From: Verrucomicrobiaceae bacterium
GTDB lineage: Bacteria > Verrucomicrobiota > Verrucomicrobiia > Verrucomicrobiales > Akkermansiaceae
Assembly (NCBI GenBank): GCA_027483005.1
Contig: JAIXVN010000054.1
Span: forward strand, 1 to 16,510
Direction of reading: 5' to 3'
Length of the DNA: 16,510 nucleotides
The translations under genes and the position numbers were made by a program. The notes beneath the pieces were generated by a model that was given only the letters and a program-made list of their open reading frames with translations, was not told the origin of the DNA and made no database searches. Shown in pieces: positions 1 to 6,517 of this stretch; position 1 is the stretch's first letter; the number at the start of each line of letters is the position of its first letter.

Positions 1-249
1 ATCTCCCCACAAGACAACGGCACGGTGCTGCCCGAGCTGAACATGGCGGCGATGCTTCGTTGCAAGGTCCGTTACTTCATGGACGGTGCCGTGATTGGCA
101 GCAAGGCCTTCGTCAATGAAGCCTTTACCGCCTCACGTGAACGCTTCAGTGAGAGGCGCAAGGATGGAGCGCGAAAGATGAAAGGCTCCGGAGCGCCCGC
201 CACTGGGGTCTTATGGACGGTTAGGGACCTTCGGGTTGCCGTCGGTTGA
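1..249 (+). CDS. C-terminal end of an IS200-like / REP-associated tyrosine transposase (partial)
   Basis: The reading frame is open from the first base, so the gene starts outside the window; only about 82 C-terminal residues are visible. The stretch RCKVRYFMDGAVIGSKAFV, then a basic segment (RERFSERRKDGARKMKG) and the end LWTVRDLRV, match from memory the tail of RAYT-type transposases common in Verrucomicrobiota and Planctomycetes. These are single-domain HUH/Y1 proteins that act on short palindromic REP sequences and are usually domesticated single-copy genes. The catalytic HUH motif and tyrosine would lie upstream and cannot be checked. The GTG at 25 is in frame but is unlikely to be the start. 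The family call rests on the tail alone. Confidence 0.6.
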   Translation: MSPQDNGTVLPELNMAAMLRCKVRYFMDGAVIGSKAFVNEAFTASRERFSERRKDGARKMKGSGAPATGVLWTVRDLRVAVG

Positions 250-262
250 TTGATTCCTCGTT

Positions 263-270
263 AAGGAGGA
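263..270 (+). promoter_or_regulatory. Strong Shine-Dalgarno sequence for the 46-codon ORF at 277
   Basis: AAGGAGGA lies 6 nt before ATG 277. It is one of only two near-perfect SD sequences noticed in the window, the other belonging to rplS. Most other genes here have no recognisable SD. Confidence 0.5.
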
Positions 271-276
271 GTTGTG

Positions 277-417
277 ATGGACTGGGAACCACTGTCACCC
301 GAGAAGCCAATGGCTGCTAAAAGCCAATTGATTTCCTTATCCGTTCATCCAGTTTTCCGAAAGGCTTCATGCCAGCCATCCAGTTTCAAAACATGTTCAT
401 CTTCAGAGCTTCAGTAG
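277..417 (+). CDS. Small ORF (46 aa), possible leader peptide
   Basis: ATG 277 follows a near-perfect SD and opens a 46-residue frame beginning MDWEPLSPEKPMAAKSQ and ending at TAG 415-417. The stop lies inside the next gene (start 369 or 393) in a different frame, so the two overlap by up to 49 nt. The product has no signal peptide, membrane segment or recognised domain. Its second half is Ser-rich and low in information. It may be a translated leader coupled to the secreted-protein gene, or an SD left over from a decayed gene. An imperfect hairpin (308-330) sits inside it. The SD is seen directly; expression is inferred. Confidence 0.3.
   Translation: MDWEPLSPEKPMAAKSQLISLSVHPVFRKASCQPSSFKTCSSSELQ
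308..330 (+). other. Imperfect hairpin between the transposase tail and the 369 gene
   Basis: CAATGGCT (308-315) pairs with AGCCAATTG (322-330) with one bulged base around the loop GCTAAA. No T-run follows, so it is not a classical terminator. It could affect translation of the following start. Confidence 0.3.
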
Positions 418-836
418 GACTTGCCGTTCTAGCAGCCCTCTTCGCTGTGTTTGCCTTCGCGGGAGAGAAAACTGAACTCCCGGGGAAATCCCTCATTCCT
501 CAAAAGAACATCGGTCAGTTCATCGTGGACCGACTCGATGTCACCACGTTCCGGAGCTCACTGGGCCCCCGACGTTCTCCAGGCATGCGGCATTTTTCGG
601 ATCTGGGGATGAAGCCAACCAGGGTCGAGGACAAGCGCGTCGAATTTGATTCCGACGATTGGCTCTTTCACATCACCGTGCTCGAGCGCGTGGACAAGAA
701 CAGCGATGGGATCGAGGATCTGGTGGTGGAGATCCGCGATCAATCGAAGAAGGGCTCCTACCAGGTTGCCTCGAAGCTGCTGCTGACGAGGCGTATTGAA
801 TCCGGCGATCTCATTGCCCTCGCCTTCGAACCCTGA
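369..836 (+). CDS. Secreted protein of unknown function
   Basis: The product has 155 residues. Residues about 1-31 form an N-terminal signal peptide: a hydrophobic core (SVGLAVLAALFAVFAFA) with likely cleavage after AFA, so the mature protein is periplasmic or exported. ATG 393 (MFIFRASVGL) would give a more typical signal length and is an alternative start; GAAAGG lies just before 369. The mature part has no recognised domain. DKNSDGIEDL (around 117-126) resembles an EF-hand-type Asp/Asn-rich calcium loop and is followed by alternating hydrophobic residues suggesting beta strands. It converges with sixA, 24 bp apart, with no clear shared terminator. Function unknown. Confidence 0.7.
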   Translation: MPAIQFQNMFIFRASVGLAVLAALFAVFAFAGEKTELPGKSLIPQKNIGQFIVDRLDVTTFRSSLGPRRSPGMRHFSDLGMKPTRVEDKRVEFDSDDWLFHITVLERVDKNSDGIEDLVVEIRDQSKKGSYQVASKLLLTRRIESGDLIALAFEP

Positions 837-860
837 GATCGCAACGGGTGGGTCAATGTT

Positions 861-1331
861 TCATCCGACCAAGGCTGGAGGGATGAGGCAAAGAAGACGT
901 CCCTGGCGGTTGGGTGGCCGGATCTCGACACAGGCCAGAGCGCCTTTCTTCATTTCCAGCGAGCCGCCCGTGGTGCCGAGGATCCACTGGAGGAGGGTGG
1001 AGAAATCAGGCTCGTGACCCACAATCGCGACTCGCCCGAACTCGCGGTAGGCCTTGAGTTCGGAGATCGCCGTTTCCGGATTGAGTCCGCAGGCCAGCCA
1101 GTTCTGGACAACTGGACTTGGAATGCCGGCCGCTTCGCAGAAAGCCTCGGCCGTTTGACGGGCCCGGACCAGCGGACTTGTTAGAACGATGTCGGGCACG
1201 CTGTTTGCAGCTGCCAGCAGCTCACCTGCACGACGGGCCTGGACATAGCCCTTCTCAATCAACGCTCTGAACCGGTCGCCCTCGGGATGACGATCCTCGG
1301 CTTTTCCATGTCGAAGAAGGATCAATTCCAT
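861..1331 (-). CDS. sixA: Phosphohistidine phosphatase SixA family
   Basis: The 156-residue product is a histidine-phosphatase-superfamily protein of the short SixA type, which in E. coli removes phosphate from His in phosphocarrier or phosphorelay proteins. The catalytic RHG motif is at residues 7-9 (LILLRHGKAE), with His8 as predicted phospho-acceptor. SPLVRARQTAE (52-62) supplies the conserved phosphate-binding Arg. GHEPDF (105-110) gives the second catalytic His. Length fits SixA (about 160) rather than phosphoglycerate mutases (over 200). The ATG at 1331 is the natural N-terminus because RHG must lie within the first 10 residues. There is no SD; a T-rich heptad array lies 17 nt upstream. 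The physiological substrate cannot be read from sequence. Confidence 0.88.
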   Translation of the reverse strand: MELILLRHGKAEDRHPEGDRFRALIEKGYVQARRAGELLAAANSVPDIVLTSPLVRARQTAEAFCEAAGIPSPVVQNWLACGLNPETAISELKAYREFGRVAIVGHEPDFSTLLQWILGTTGGSLEMKKGALACVEIRPPNRQGRLLCLIPPALVG

Positions 1332-1347
1332 GAGAGGGAGAAAACTC

Positions 1348-1417
1348 GAAGTTTGAAATTCGAAATCTGAAATTCGAAATCTGAAATTTGAAATCTGAAA
1401 TTTGAAATCTGAAACGG
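1348..1417. repeat. 7-bp tandem array upstream of sixA
   Basis: Eight consecutive heptamers of the form GAAATNY occupy 1355-1410, alternating GAAATTC or GAAATTT with GAAATCT (a 14-bp higher unit). Degenerate units flank them: GAAGTTT at 1348 and GAAACGG at 1411. The period of 7 is not a multiple of 3 and no gene covers it. On the sixA mRNA strand it reads AGATTTC/AAATTTC and ends 17 nt before the start codon. Confidence 0.9.
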
Positions 1418-1466
1418 CGGGGTCTCTTCGTTCCGAATTCAGGATCTGGTGCTTAGAAATATCGCT

Positions 1467-2213
1467 TCACATCGTCATTCCACCATCGACGGCGAGCACC
1501 TGACCGGTGATGTAGCGGGCAGCGGGGCTGGCGAGGAAGAGCACGGCGGCGGCGATGTCCTTCACGTCGCCAAAGCTGCCGAGCGGGATTTTTTTCATGA
1601 CCTCCTCGCGGACCTTCTCGTTGAGCTCGTCGGTCATGTCGGTGGTGATGAAACCGGGCGCGACGGCGTTGCAGGTCACCTGGCGACCGGCAAGTTCGCG
1701 GGCGACGGCCTTGGTGAATCCGATGAGCCCGGCCTTGGAGGCGGAGTAGTTTGCCTGGCCGGCATTGCCGATGAGGCCGATGACGGAGGCGATGTTGATG
1801 ATGCGTGGATCCTCGGCCTTCATGAGCACGCGCATGAAGCCTTTGACGGTGTTGAAGGCCCCTTTGAGGTTGGTGTCGAGCACGGTGTCCCAGTCCTCTT
1901 CCTTCATGCGCATGAGGAGACCGTCGCGGGTGACACCGGCGTTGTTGACGAGGATGTGGATGGTGCCGAGTTCGTCGCCGATCCGCTTGGCGAGATCCTG
2001 CACGGCACTGTGGTCGGCCACATCGACGGCGTAGGCGGTGGCGGCACCAGGGTAGGCGGCATTGATTTCCTCGGCGGCCTTTCCGCAGCTCGACTCGCTG
2101 CGGCTGACGACGGCGACCTTGGCACCTTCGGCGGCGAGGGCGCGGGCGATTTCCTGACCGATGCCGCGTCCGGCGCCGGTGACCACGGCGGTTTTGTTGG
2201 CAAAGCGTTGCAT
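1467..2213 (-). CDS. fabG: 3-oxoacyl-[acyl-carrier-protein] reductase FabG
   Basis: The 248-residue short-chain dehydrogenase/reductase would carry out the NADPH-dependent reduction of 3-oxoacyl-ACP to 3-hydroxyacyl-ACP in fatty acid elongation in the cytoplasm. The Rossmann glycine motif TGAGRGIG is at 12-19, NNAG at 90-93, and the catalytic tetrad is Asn115, Ser143, Tyr156, Lys160 (YSASK). The end GQVLAVDGGMTM is typical of FabG. The frame is open to 2498, but homology begins at ATG 2213 (MQRFANKTAVVTG); the upstream part is intergenic repeat sequence. There is no SD; a 7-nt-period T-rich tract ends 20 nt upstream. Another SDR activity is possible, but length and motifs fit FabG well. Confidence 0.92.
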   Translation of the reverse strand: MQRFANKTAVVTGAGRGIGQEIARALAAEGAKVAVVSRSESSCGKAAEEINAAYPGAATAYAVDVADHSAVQDLAKRIGDELGTIHILVNNAGVTRDGLLMRMKEEDWDTVLDTNLKGAFNTVKGFMRVLMKAEDPRIINIASVIGLIGNAGQANYSASKAGLIGFTKAVARELAGRQVTCNAVAPGFITTDMTDELNEKVREEVMKKIPLGSFGDVKDIAAAVLFLASPAARYITGQVLAVDGGMTM

Positions 2214-2233
2214 GTGTGGAGGGAGGGTGAGGC

Positions 2234-2268
2234 GGAAAGTGAAAAGTGGAAAACGGAAAATCAAAATC
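2234..2268. repeat. 7-nt-period A/T-rich tract upstream of fabG
   Basis: Five consecutive degenerate heptamers can be read: GGAAAGT, GAAAAGT, GGAAAAC, GGAAAAT, CAAAATC. In fabG mRNA sense they become T-rich (ATTTTCC, GTTTTCC, ACTTTTC). The tract ends 20 nt before the fabG start, much like the array before sixA. Confidence 0.6.
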
Positions 2269-2548
2269 CTTTGTGCCTGGAGATTTGCGCTTCGATCTTC
2301 AGATGACGGACGGCTCGCATTTCTCCGACGGAGCGCCCCTTTTGCAAGACGAGGATCGAGGAGACTGCGTTGGAACATCCGCCAGGGATTCCGGGTGCTG
2401 GGCGGATGAAGCTCGACCACGCGGTGGGCGGGTTTCAACAGAAAAGAAAGAAGGTTCAACCACAGAGAACGCAGAGAAGACAAAGTGAGGAGGATCAATC
2501 AAAGGCCGTTCCTTTGAGTTATCTGAGTTCTGAGAGGTTCGGCACTCT
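2269..2548. other. Intergenic stretch between holB and fabG, composed of interspersed-repeat-like pieces
   Basis: No convincing gene was found here on either strand. Together with the heptad tract and fabG leader, the gap runs from 2214 to 2548 (335 bp). It holds an imperfect palindrome at 2372-2392 (GGAACATCC, spacer GCCA, GGGATTCC). Its surroundings resemble, from memory, interspersed sequence seen in other Verrucomicrobiota. A CACAGAG-type repeat follows at about 2451-2493. The palindrome could be a REP-like target of a RAYT transposase such as the one at the window start, but this is inference. No promoter is obvious. Confidence 0.4.
2451..2493. repeat. CACAGAG-type intergenic simple repeat
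   Basis: Short purine-rich units repeat with a period near 8-9 nt: CCACAGAGAA, CGCAGAGAAG, ACAAAGTGAGG. The reverse strand reads CTCTGCG, TTCTCTGTGG. Very similar strings are, from memory, scattered between genes in many PVC and other environmental genomes. Their origin and role are unknown to me. Confidence 0.5.
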
Positions 2549-3556
2549 TCAGCCGAAGGCCTTGAGGAAACCGACCTCCAGGGCAAGCTGCTCCTGGGCG
2601 TTGGTGTCGAGGGATCGACGCAAGCCTTCCAGGGCCTCCATGCGGCGCAGCAAGCGGTCCGGCGTCTCCTTTTCCGCGATCAGGCGCATGGCTTCGATCG
2701 AACCGGGGAAATCGAGGCCGTCGGATCCGGATTTCACCCGCAACACGTCGGCCATCCAGGCCATCAGGACATCGAAGAGGCGGCCGCGGCTTTCAAGGTA
2801 GTCGGATTCGGCGGAGGCTTTGTGGAATTCCTCGCGGCGCTTGAGCCAGTCGCCTTCGGTGACGTTCTTGTAGGCCTGTTCCTCCTCCTTGATCGCGGCT
2901 TCGGAGGCGGCGGTGGCGGCGGCTTTCTGTTCTTCGAGGATCGAGCCAAAAATGGCCTTGATCGTCAGGGCGACGCGGGGATTTCCAAAGCCAACGGAGG
3001 CGGTGGTGTTGAGGGCCTCGACAAGTGCCGCGCCGCCTTCCGCTCCGAGGCTGGTGCCACCGATGAGGGGCAGGCGGACGCAGCGGGAAAGGATGGTGGG
3101 GAGGAGCGACTGGGGATTGGAGGTCAGGAGAAGCAGAATGGTCCGGTCGGGTGGTTCCTCGAGGGTTTTGAGGAAGGCGTTGGAGCCTTCGTTGCCCATC
3201 CGCTCGGCCGCGACGACGACGCCGACTTTCCAGGTGCCTTCGGGAGCGGCGAGGCGCAGCGGGCGTTCGAGTTCGCGGATGGCATCGACTGAGATGCGCC
3301 GCGATTTCATCCGGGGGCGGAGGATGCGGACCCAGGGGCCTTCGAGTTCGTCGAGCGGCGGGGTTTCCACGACGACGGGTTCGCCGAAAAGATCGAAGCC
3401 ACCGGAGGCGCCTCCATTGATGAGGCCGATGATGCGGGCGGCGAGGTGCTCCTTGCCGCTGCCGGGGGCCCCGCTGATCAGGAAGGCATGCGCCAGGCGT
3501 CCGCGTTGGTGGGCGGATGCGACCAGTTCGTAAGCGCGCTCTGCGGTGTAGGCCAT
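2549..3556 (-). CDS. holB: DNA polymerase III delta-prime-like clamp-loader subunit
   Basis: The 335-residue product is an AAA+ protein of the clamp-loader type, which helps load the sliding clamp onto primed DNA. The Walker A motif GAPGSGKE is at 29-36. The hallmark NAFLKTLEEPPD is at about 126-137, and the SRC motif (ILSRC) at 155-159 supplies the arginine finger of clamp-loader subunits. The C-terminal part is helical and carries the collar region. No four-Cys zinc module is present between the Walker A and SNAFLK regions, where a Gly-rich stretch (NGGASGGFDLFGE) is found instead. ATG 3556 (MAYTAERAYE) was chosen; an upstream TTG at 3601 would add 15 unrelated residues. It is divergent from hisI. 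A DnaX-like paralogue is less likely given the short length. Confidence 0.82.
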   Translation of the reverse strand: MAYTAERAYELVASAHQRGRLAHAFLISGAPGSGKEHLAARIIGLINGGASGGFDLFGEPVVVETPPLDELEGPWVRILRPRMKSRRISVDAIRELERPLRLAAPEGTWKVGVVVAAERMGNEGSNAFLKTLEEPPDRTILLLLTSNPQSLLPTILSRCVRLPLIGGTSLGAEGGAALVEALNTTASVGFGNPRVALTIKAIFGSILEEQKAAATAASEAAIKEEEQAYKNVTEGDWLKRREEFHKASAESDYLESRGRLFDVLMAWMADVLRVKSGSDGLDFPGSIEAMRLIAEKETPDRLLRRMEALEGLRRSLDTNAQEQLALEVGFLKAFG

Positions 3557-3588
3557 GCGCGGCGATGCTGGTGGAAAGGGGGAGGGCG

Positions 3589-3602
3589 TTCCAAGTTCCA
3601 AA
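3589..3602. repeat. Two-copy heptamer (TTCCAAG/TTCCAAA) in the holB-hisI divergent region
   Basis: TTCCAAG and TTCCAAA are adjacent and are followed by GGATCGGATC, a 5-bp repeat. The 104-bp divergent region 3557-3660 shows no convincing promoter hexamers. Confidence 0.35.
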
Positions 3603-3660
3603 TCGGATCGGATCGCATTGGCGCTTGATTGCCGGGCGTATCGAACTTTCAGTCCGACCC

Positions 3661-4110
3661 ATGAATCCCGCGTTCGCCCCCCGTGGCAGCAAGGCTGAAA
3701 TCGAGGAAGGACCGGCCTTCGCTCCGAAATTCGATGCCGATGGCCTGATCGCCGCGATGGCGGTCGATTCCGTGACCCGTGAGCCGCTGATGCTGGCCTA
3801 CATGAACGAAGAGTCCCTGCGGCGGACTCTGGAGATCGGTGAGGCGGTCTATTGGTCGCGGTCCAGGAAGGAATACTGGCACAAGGGCGCGACGTCGGGG
3901 CATGTGCAGAAAATCGTCGAGATCCGGACCGACTGTGACCAGGACGCGCTGGTTCTTGTCGTCGAGCAGGTGGGGGCCGGAGCCTGCCACACCGGGCGAG
4001 GCTCGTGCTTTTACCGGCGGGTGGTGAAATCGGCGGATGGCGCGCCGGGGTTGGAATTCACTGGCGGAGAGCGGACCTTCGACCCCGCCGCCGTGTATGG
4101 AAAAGCCTGA
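3661..4110 (+). CDS. hisI: Phosphoribosyl-AMP cyclohydrolase HisI
   Basis: The 149-residue enzyme opens the adenine ring of phosphoribosyl-AMP, the third step of histidine biosynthesis. TDCDQDA (90-96) contains the Asp/Cys metal-binding cluster, and ACHTGRGSCFYRR (108-120) contains the zinc ligands Cys109 and Cys116 with catalytic His110. WHKGATSGHVQ (73-83) is a further family signature. It is the stand-alone HisI type; no HisE (phosphoribosyl-ATP pyrophosphatase) domain follows. The frame is open further upstream, but ATG 3661 precedes the domain by a normal 20-residue lead. No other his genes are in the window. A 117-bp gap separates it from rplS. Confidence 0.93.
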   Translation: MNPAFAPRGSKAEIEEGPAFAPKFDADGLIAAMAVDSVTREPLMLAYMNEESLRRTLEIGEAVYWSRSRKEYWHKGATSGHVQKIVEIRTDCDQDALVLVVEQVGAGACHTGRGSCFYRRVVKSADGAPGLEFTGGERTFDPAAVYGKA

Positions 4111-4216
4111 GAAAGCGAATTTCGCGGTTGCAATCGCCCCGCTGATCCACTAGCTCTCCCGCCCCGCAACGCCGGACCTGTCTCCAGGGCCTGCCGCGCA
4201 GCCAAAACTTTCCGCG

Positions 4217-4223
4217 AAGGAGG
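4217..4223 (+). promoter_or_regulatory. Strong ribosome binding site of rplS
   Basis: AAGGAGG lies 4 nt before ATG 4228. It contrasts with the SD-less starts of neighbouring genes and fits a highly expressed ribosomal protein. Confidence 0.85.
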
Positions 4224-4227
4224 ACCC

Positions 4228-4578
4228 ATGGACATCATCAAGAAAATCGAGCAAGAGCAGTTGAAAACGGATATCGTTGACTTCAATGTCGGTGATTCCA
4301 TCAAGGTCCACACCCGTGTTGTCGAAGGCGGCAAGGAGCGTATCCAGATTTTTGCCGGCATCGTGATCGCCCGTCGTGGCACCGGTGTGAACGCTGCGTT
4401 CACCGTCCGCAAGATTTCCTATGGCGAAGGCGTCGAGCGTGGTTTCCCGCTCCACACCCCGCGCATCGCGAAGATCGAGGTCGTCACCAAGGGCAAGGTC
4501 CGCCGTGCGAAGCTTCACTACCTCCGTGGTCGTGTCGGCAAGCGCGCCCTCCTTGTGAAGACCGCTGACCGAGCCTGA
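4228..4578 (+). CDS. rplS: 50S ribosomal protein L19 (bL19)
   Basis: The 116-residue product matches bL19 along its whole length: N-terminal helix MDIIKKIEQEQLK, the beta-barrel segment with FNVGDSIKVHTRVVEG, the signature RIQIFAGIVIARRGTG, then FTVRKISYGEGVERGFPLH and the basic end KVRRAKLHYLRGRVGKRA. bL19 sits at the 30S-50S interface. The start is fixed by the SD at 4217-4223. Unlike the common rpsP-rimM-trmD-rplS arrangement, rplS here is preceded by hisI and followed by its own terminator, so it appears monocistronic or is the last gene of a transcript. Confidence 0.97.
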   Translation: MDIIKKIEQEQLKTDIVDFNVGDSIKVHTRVVEGGKERIQIFAGIVIARRGTGVNAAFTVRKISYGEGVERGFPLHTPRIAKIEVVTKGKVRRAKLHYLRGRVGKRALLVKTADRA

Positions 4579-4598
4579 TCGGGTCCCCATTTTGCAAG

Positions 4599-4635
4599 CG
4601 CCCCTCCGGCTCTCCGGTGGGGCGTTTTGTTTTTG
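4599..4635 (+). terminator. Rho-independent terminator of rplS
   Basis: The hairpin stem CGCCCCTCCGG (4599-4609) pairs with CCGGTGGGGCG (4614-4624), with one T-T mismatch and loop CTCT. TTTTGTTTTTG (4625-4635) follows immediately. Two A-T pairs and a G-T pair extend the base into the T-run. Confidence 0.92.
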
Positions 4636-4691
4636 CGCAGTCTCCCGCATTTCCTCTTTTCGCCTGTCCGGCTCCGAGTCACCTTTCGCGT

Positions 4692-5675
4692 GTGCGATTG
4701 CCGCTTCCCATCGTTTTCCTGCTTTCCATCGGGGTCGTCTCGGCCACGTGGTGGAGCGGAACGAAGGACCATGACTTCCTGACTGCCCCTGGCGTGGAGA
4801 AGCTCGCGATGGCCCGACAGCGGGCCGCGAAGATCGGGGGAATGGCTCCGTTGCCAAAGGAATTCCCGCTGCTGACGAATTCCCAGGGCTCCACGGTGCC
4901 GGAGCCGATTGCGCCTGAGCCTCCCAAGGAGCCTGAGTTCAACCTCGGCAGCCTGGAGACCGTTCCGGGATTGGAGGCCTACGCGGTGGATTCCCAGCAG
5001 GGAGCTGACCATTTGATCCGGCTTGCCACCGCTCTCGAAACCAAGGGCTCGTTCCAAAGGGCTTTGCTCGCCTGGGAACGGATCGTCGATCTCGGAAAGG
5101 CCGATGCCGGAACGCAATTGAAGGCGATTGAATCCATCAAGCGTCTGAGGCCCACGCTACCGTCCTGGAACATCGACCCTGAAGGTGCCATTCCCCTGAT
5201 TCTTCATGCGGGGACCGGTCCGGCCGCAGCTCCGGCCTTGAAGCCTTTGCTCGGAGAGGTGGCCAACCTGATCGGAGAGGCTTCCGACGGAGTGGTGGTG
5301 GTCACCGCCGAAATCGCGGTTGGCAAGAAGGCTGTGGAAGCCTCGGGTCCGGCTCCAGTCGCAGTCTGGTTCTCTGGTCCGGCCAAGGATTCGCCTTCCA
5401 GTGAAGTGCTCTCGTTCACGCTTAGCGAGCCTGCCGGGCTTCGGGATCAGGTGTTGCGCACGGTTTACAAGCTCGTTTCCGCACAGCTCAATGCAAGGAC
5501 TGCCTACTCCGCTCCCCTGATCCTCCAATCGACCGAGGATCCTCTCGATGCGCTCACTCACCGGGTGACCCGTCTCTGCTGGCGTGAAATGGCCGCAGCC
5601 CTCAATCTACCACCTCGCCAGCCCGCACCTGCTGTGCCGGTGGAGGGAGAGCCCCGTCGTCGGCGGAATCGCTGA
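4692..5675 (+). CDS. Membrane-anchored TPR-like protein of unknown function
   Basis: GTG 4692 was chosen because it directly opens a signal-anchor (RLPLPIVFLLSIGVVSA, residues 2-18). The frame is open back to 4617, but that would overlap the rplS terminator and add an unlikely N-terminus. The product has about 327 residues. A Pro/Glu-rich linker (around 62-85) is followed by a helical, TPR-like segment (about 92-150: GADHLIRLATALETKGSFQ, then RALLAWERIVDLGKA). A mixed alpha/beta C-terminal half follows, ending in a basic tail EPRRRRNR. It is probably inner-membrane anchored with the bulk in the periplasm. It leads a plus-strand group with the YdjY and cyclase-fold genes (71-bp gap), suggesting a shared role. 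No enzyme motif was recognised. Confidence 0.68.
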   Translation: MRLPLPIVFLLSIGVVSATWWSGTKDHDFLTAPGVEKLAMARQRAAKIGGMAPLPKEFPLLTNSQGSTVPEPIAPEPPKEPEFNLGSLETVPGLEAYAVDSQQGADHLIRLATALETKGSFQRALLAWERIVDLGKADAGTQLKAIESIKRLRPTLPSWNIDPEGAIPLILHAGTGPAAAPALKPLLGEVANLIGEASDGVVVVTAEIAVGKKAVEASGPAPVAVWFSGPAKDSPSSEVLSFTLSEPAGLRDQVLRTVYKLVSAQLNARTAYSAPLILQSTEDPLDALTHRVTRLCWREMAAALNLPPRQPAPAVPVEGEPRRRRNR

Positions 5676-5746
5676 TTCCCGGAAGTTTTTCCAAAGATCC
5701 CAAGTCCGGGAGCGTCACCAGTAAGCCTGTTTCCATTTCCTCAGCC

Positions 5747-6517
5747 ATGAGATCGACCTCATTTTTCCTGATTTCAGCGCTGCTGCCGCTGGCGGTGATG
5801 GCGGAGCCGGCTCCTCCTGCGGTCGAGCCGACCAGCCTTCCGGCTCCTGACCAGAAGATCGAACCGTTGAAACCTGCGGTCGAGAAGATCGATGCCACCC
5901 ACTATCGGATTGGCGAGGTGACCTTCGATCAGGCCACCCGCGAGGTCCGGATCCCGGCCGAGGTGAACATGTCGGAAGGCTTGCTGGAATTCCTCCTGGT
6001 CCACAAGGACGGGAAGGTTCACGAGTCCCTTTTCAAGACCAGCATCAACGCCACCCATCTCAACGTCGCCTTCACGCTTTTGCGCTACAAACCCTCTCGG
6101 GAGCTCTACGTGGTCTATGACGAGAAGGGTCAGAACATCGGGGCCGCGAATCAGGTCCCCGCGGACGTCAAGGCGGCAGCCCGGGTCAACATCAAGGTCG
6201 AGTGGAACGACAACGGCCAGATCAAGTCGTGTCCGGTGAACGAGTGGATCTCGGATTCCGCCACCGAGAAGCCCATGCCTTCGGGACCTTGGGTTTATGG
6301 TGGTTCGGAAATCGAGGGCGGACGTTATGCTCCGGAATCATCAGGTGATATCATCGCCATTTTCCTGACCAACAGCGCGATGATTCTCTATCCGGGAGCA
6401 GACAACAAGAATGACGAAGTCTGGCTGCCCTTTCCCAAGCGCGTCCCTCCAATTGACACCAAGGTCACCCTCATCTTCTCTCCAAACACGCCTTCCCAAC
6501 CCGCTCCAAAGCCATGA
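5747..6517 (+). CDS. Secreted YdjY-domain protein
   Basis: The 256-residue product starts with a signal peptide (MRSTSFFLISALLPLAVMA, cleavage around 18-19) and a Pro-rich linker (20-45). From about 50, VTFDQATREVRIPAEVNM, LLEFLLVHKDGKVHESLF and THLNVAFTLL match what I know of the YdjY domain, a poorly characterised module found in secreted PVC proteins. The C-terminal half contains MPSGPWVYGGSEIEGGRY and a final Pro-rich tail. The stop codon overlaps the next start (ATGA, 6514-6517), so translation is probably coupled to the cyclase-fold gene. The domain's biochemical role is unknown. Confidence 0.78.
   Translation: MRSTSFFLISALLPLAVMAEPAPPAVEPTSLPAPDQKIEPLKPAVEKIDATHYRIGEVTFDQATREVRIPAEVNMSEGLLEFLLVHKDGKVHESLFKTSINATHLNVAFTLLRYKPSRELYVVYDEKGQNIGAANQVPADVKAAARVNIKVEWNDNGQIKSCPVNEWISDSATEKPMPSGPWVYGGSEIEGGRYAPESSGDIIAIFLTNSAMILYPGADNKNDEVWLPFPKRVPPIDTKVTLIFSPNTPSQPAPKP

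Noticed and set aside
1588..1600. A7 run within fabG as a slippery frameshift site
   Set aside because: It is simply the codons for MKKI in a conserved position; both alternative frames lead nowhere and the enzyme is intact.
1449..2306. 285-codon plus-strand ORF opposite fabG
   Set aside because: Gly/Asp/His-rich translation typical of an antisense shadow of a GC-rich gene; FabG on the other strand is certain.
2214..2498. N-terminal extension of FabG by 95 residues
   Set aside because: The frame is open by chance; it would translate intergenic repeats and no FabG has such an extension.
4111..4227. Structured L19 leader (autoregulatory RNA) upstream of rplS
   Set aside because: Only weak short stems could be found by eye; no match to known L19 leader structures.
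4617..4691. Upstream start for the TPR-like protein
   Set aside because: It would overlap the rplS terminator hairpin and give an implausible N-terminus; GTG 4692 opens a clean signal-anchor.
5678..5710. CCCGGA...TCCGGG inverted repeat after the TPR-like gene as a terminator
   Set aside because: Only 6 bp, a long loop and no T-run after it; the next genes are probably co-transcribed.
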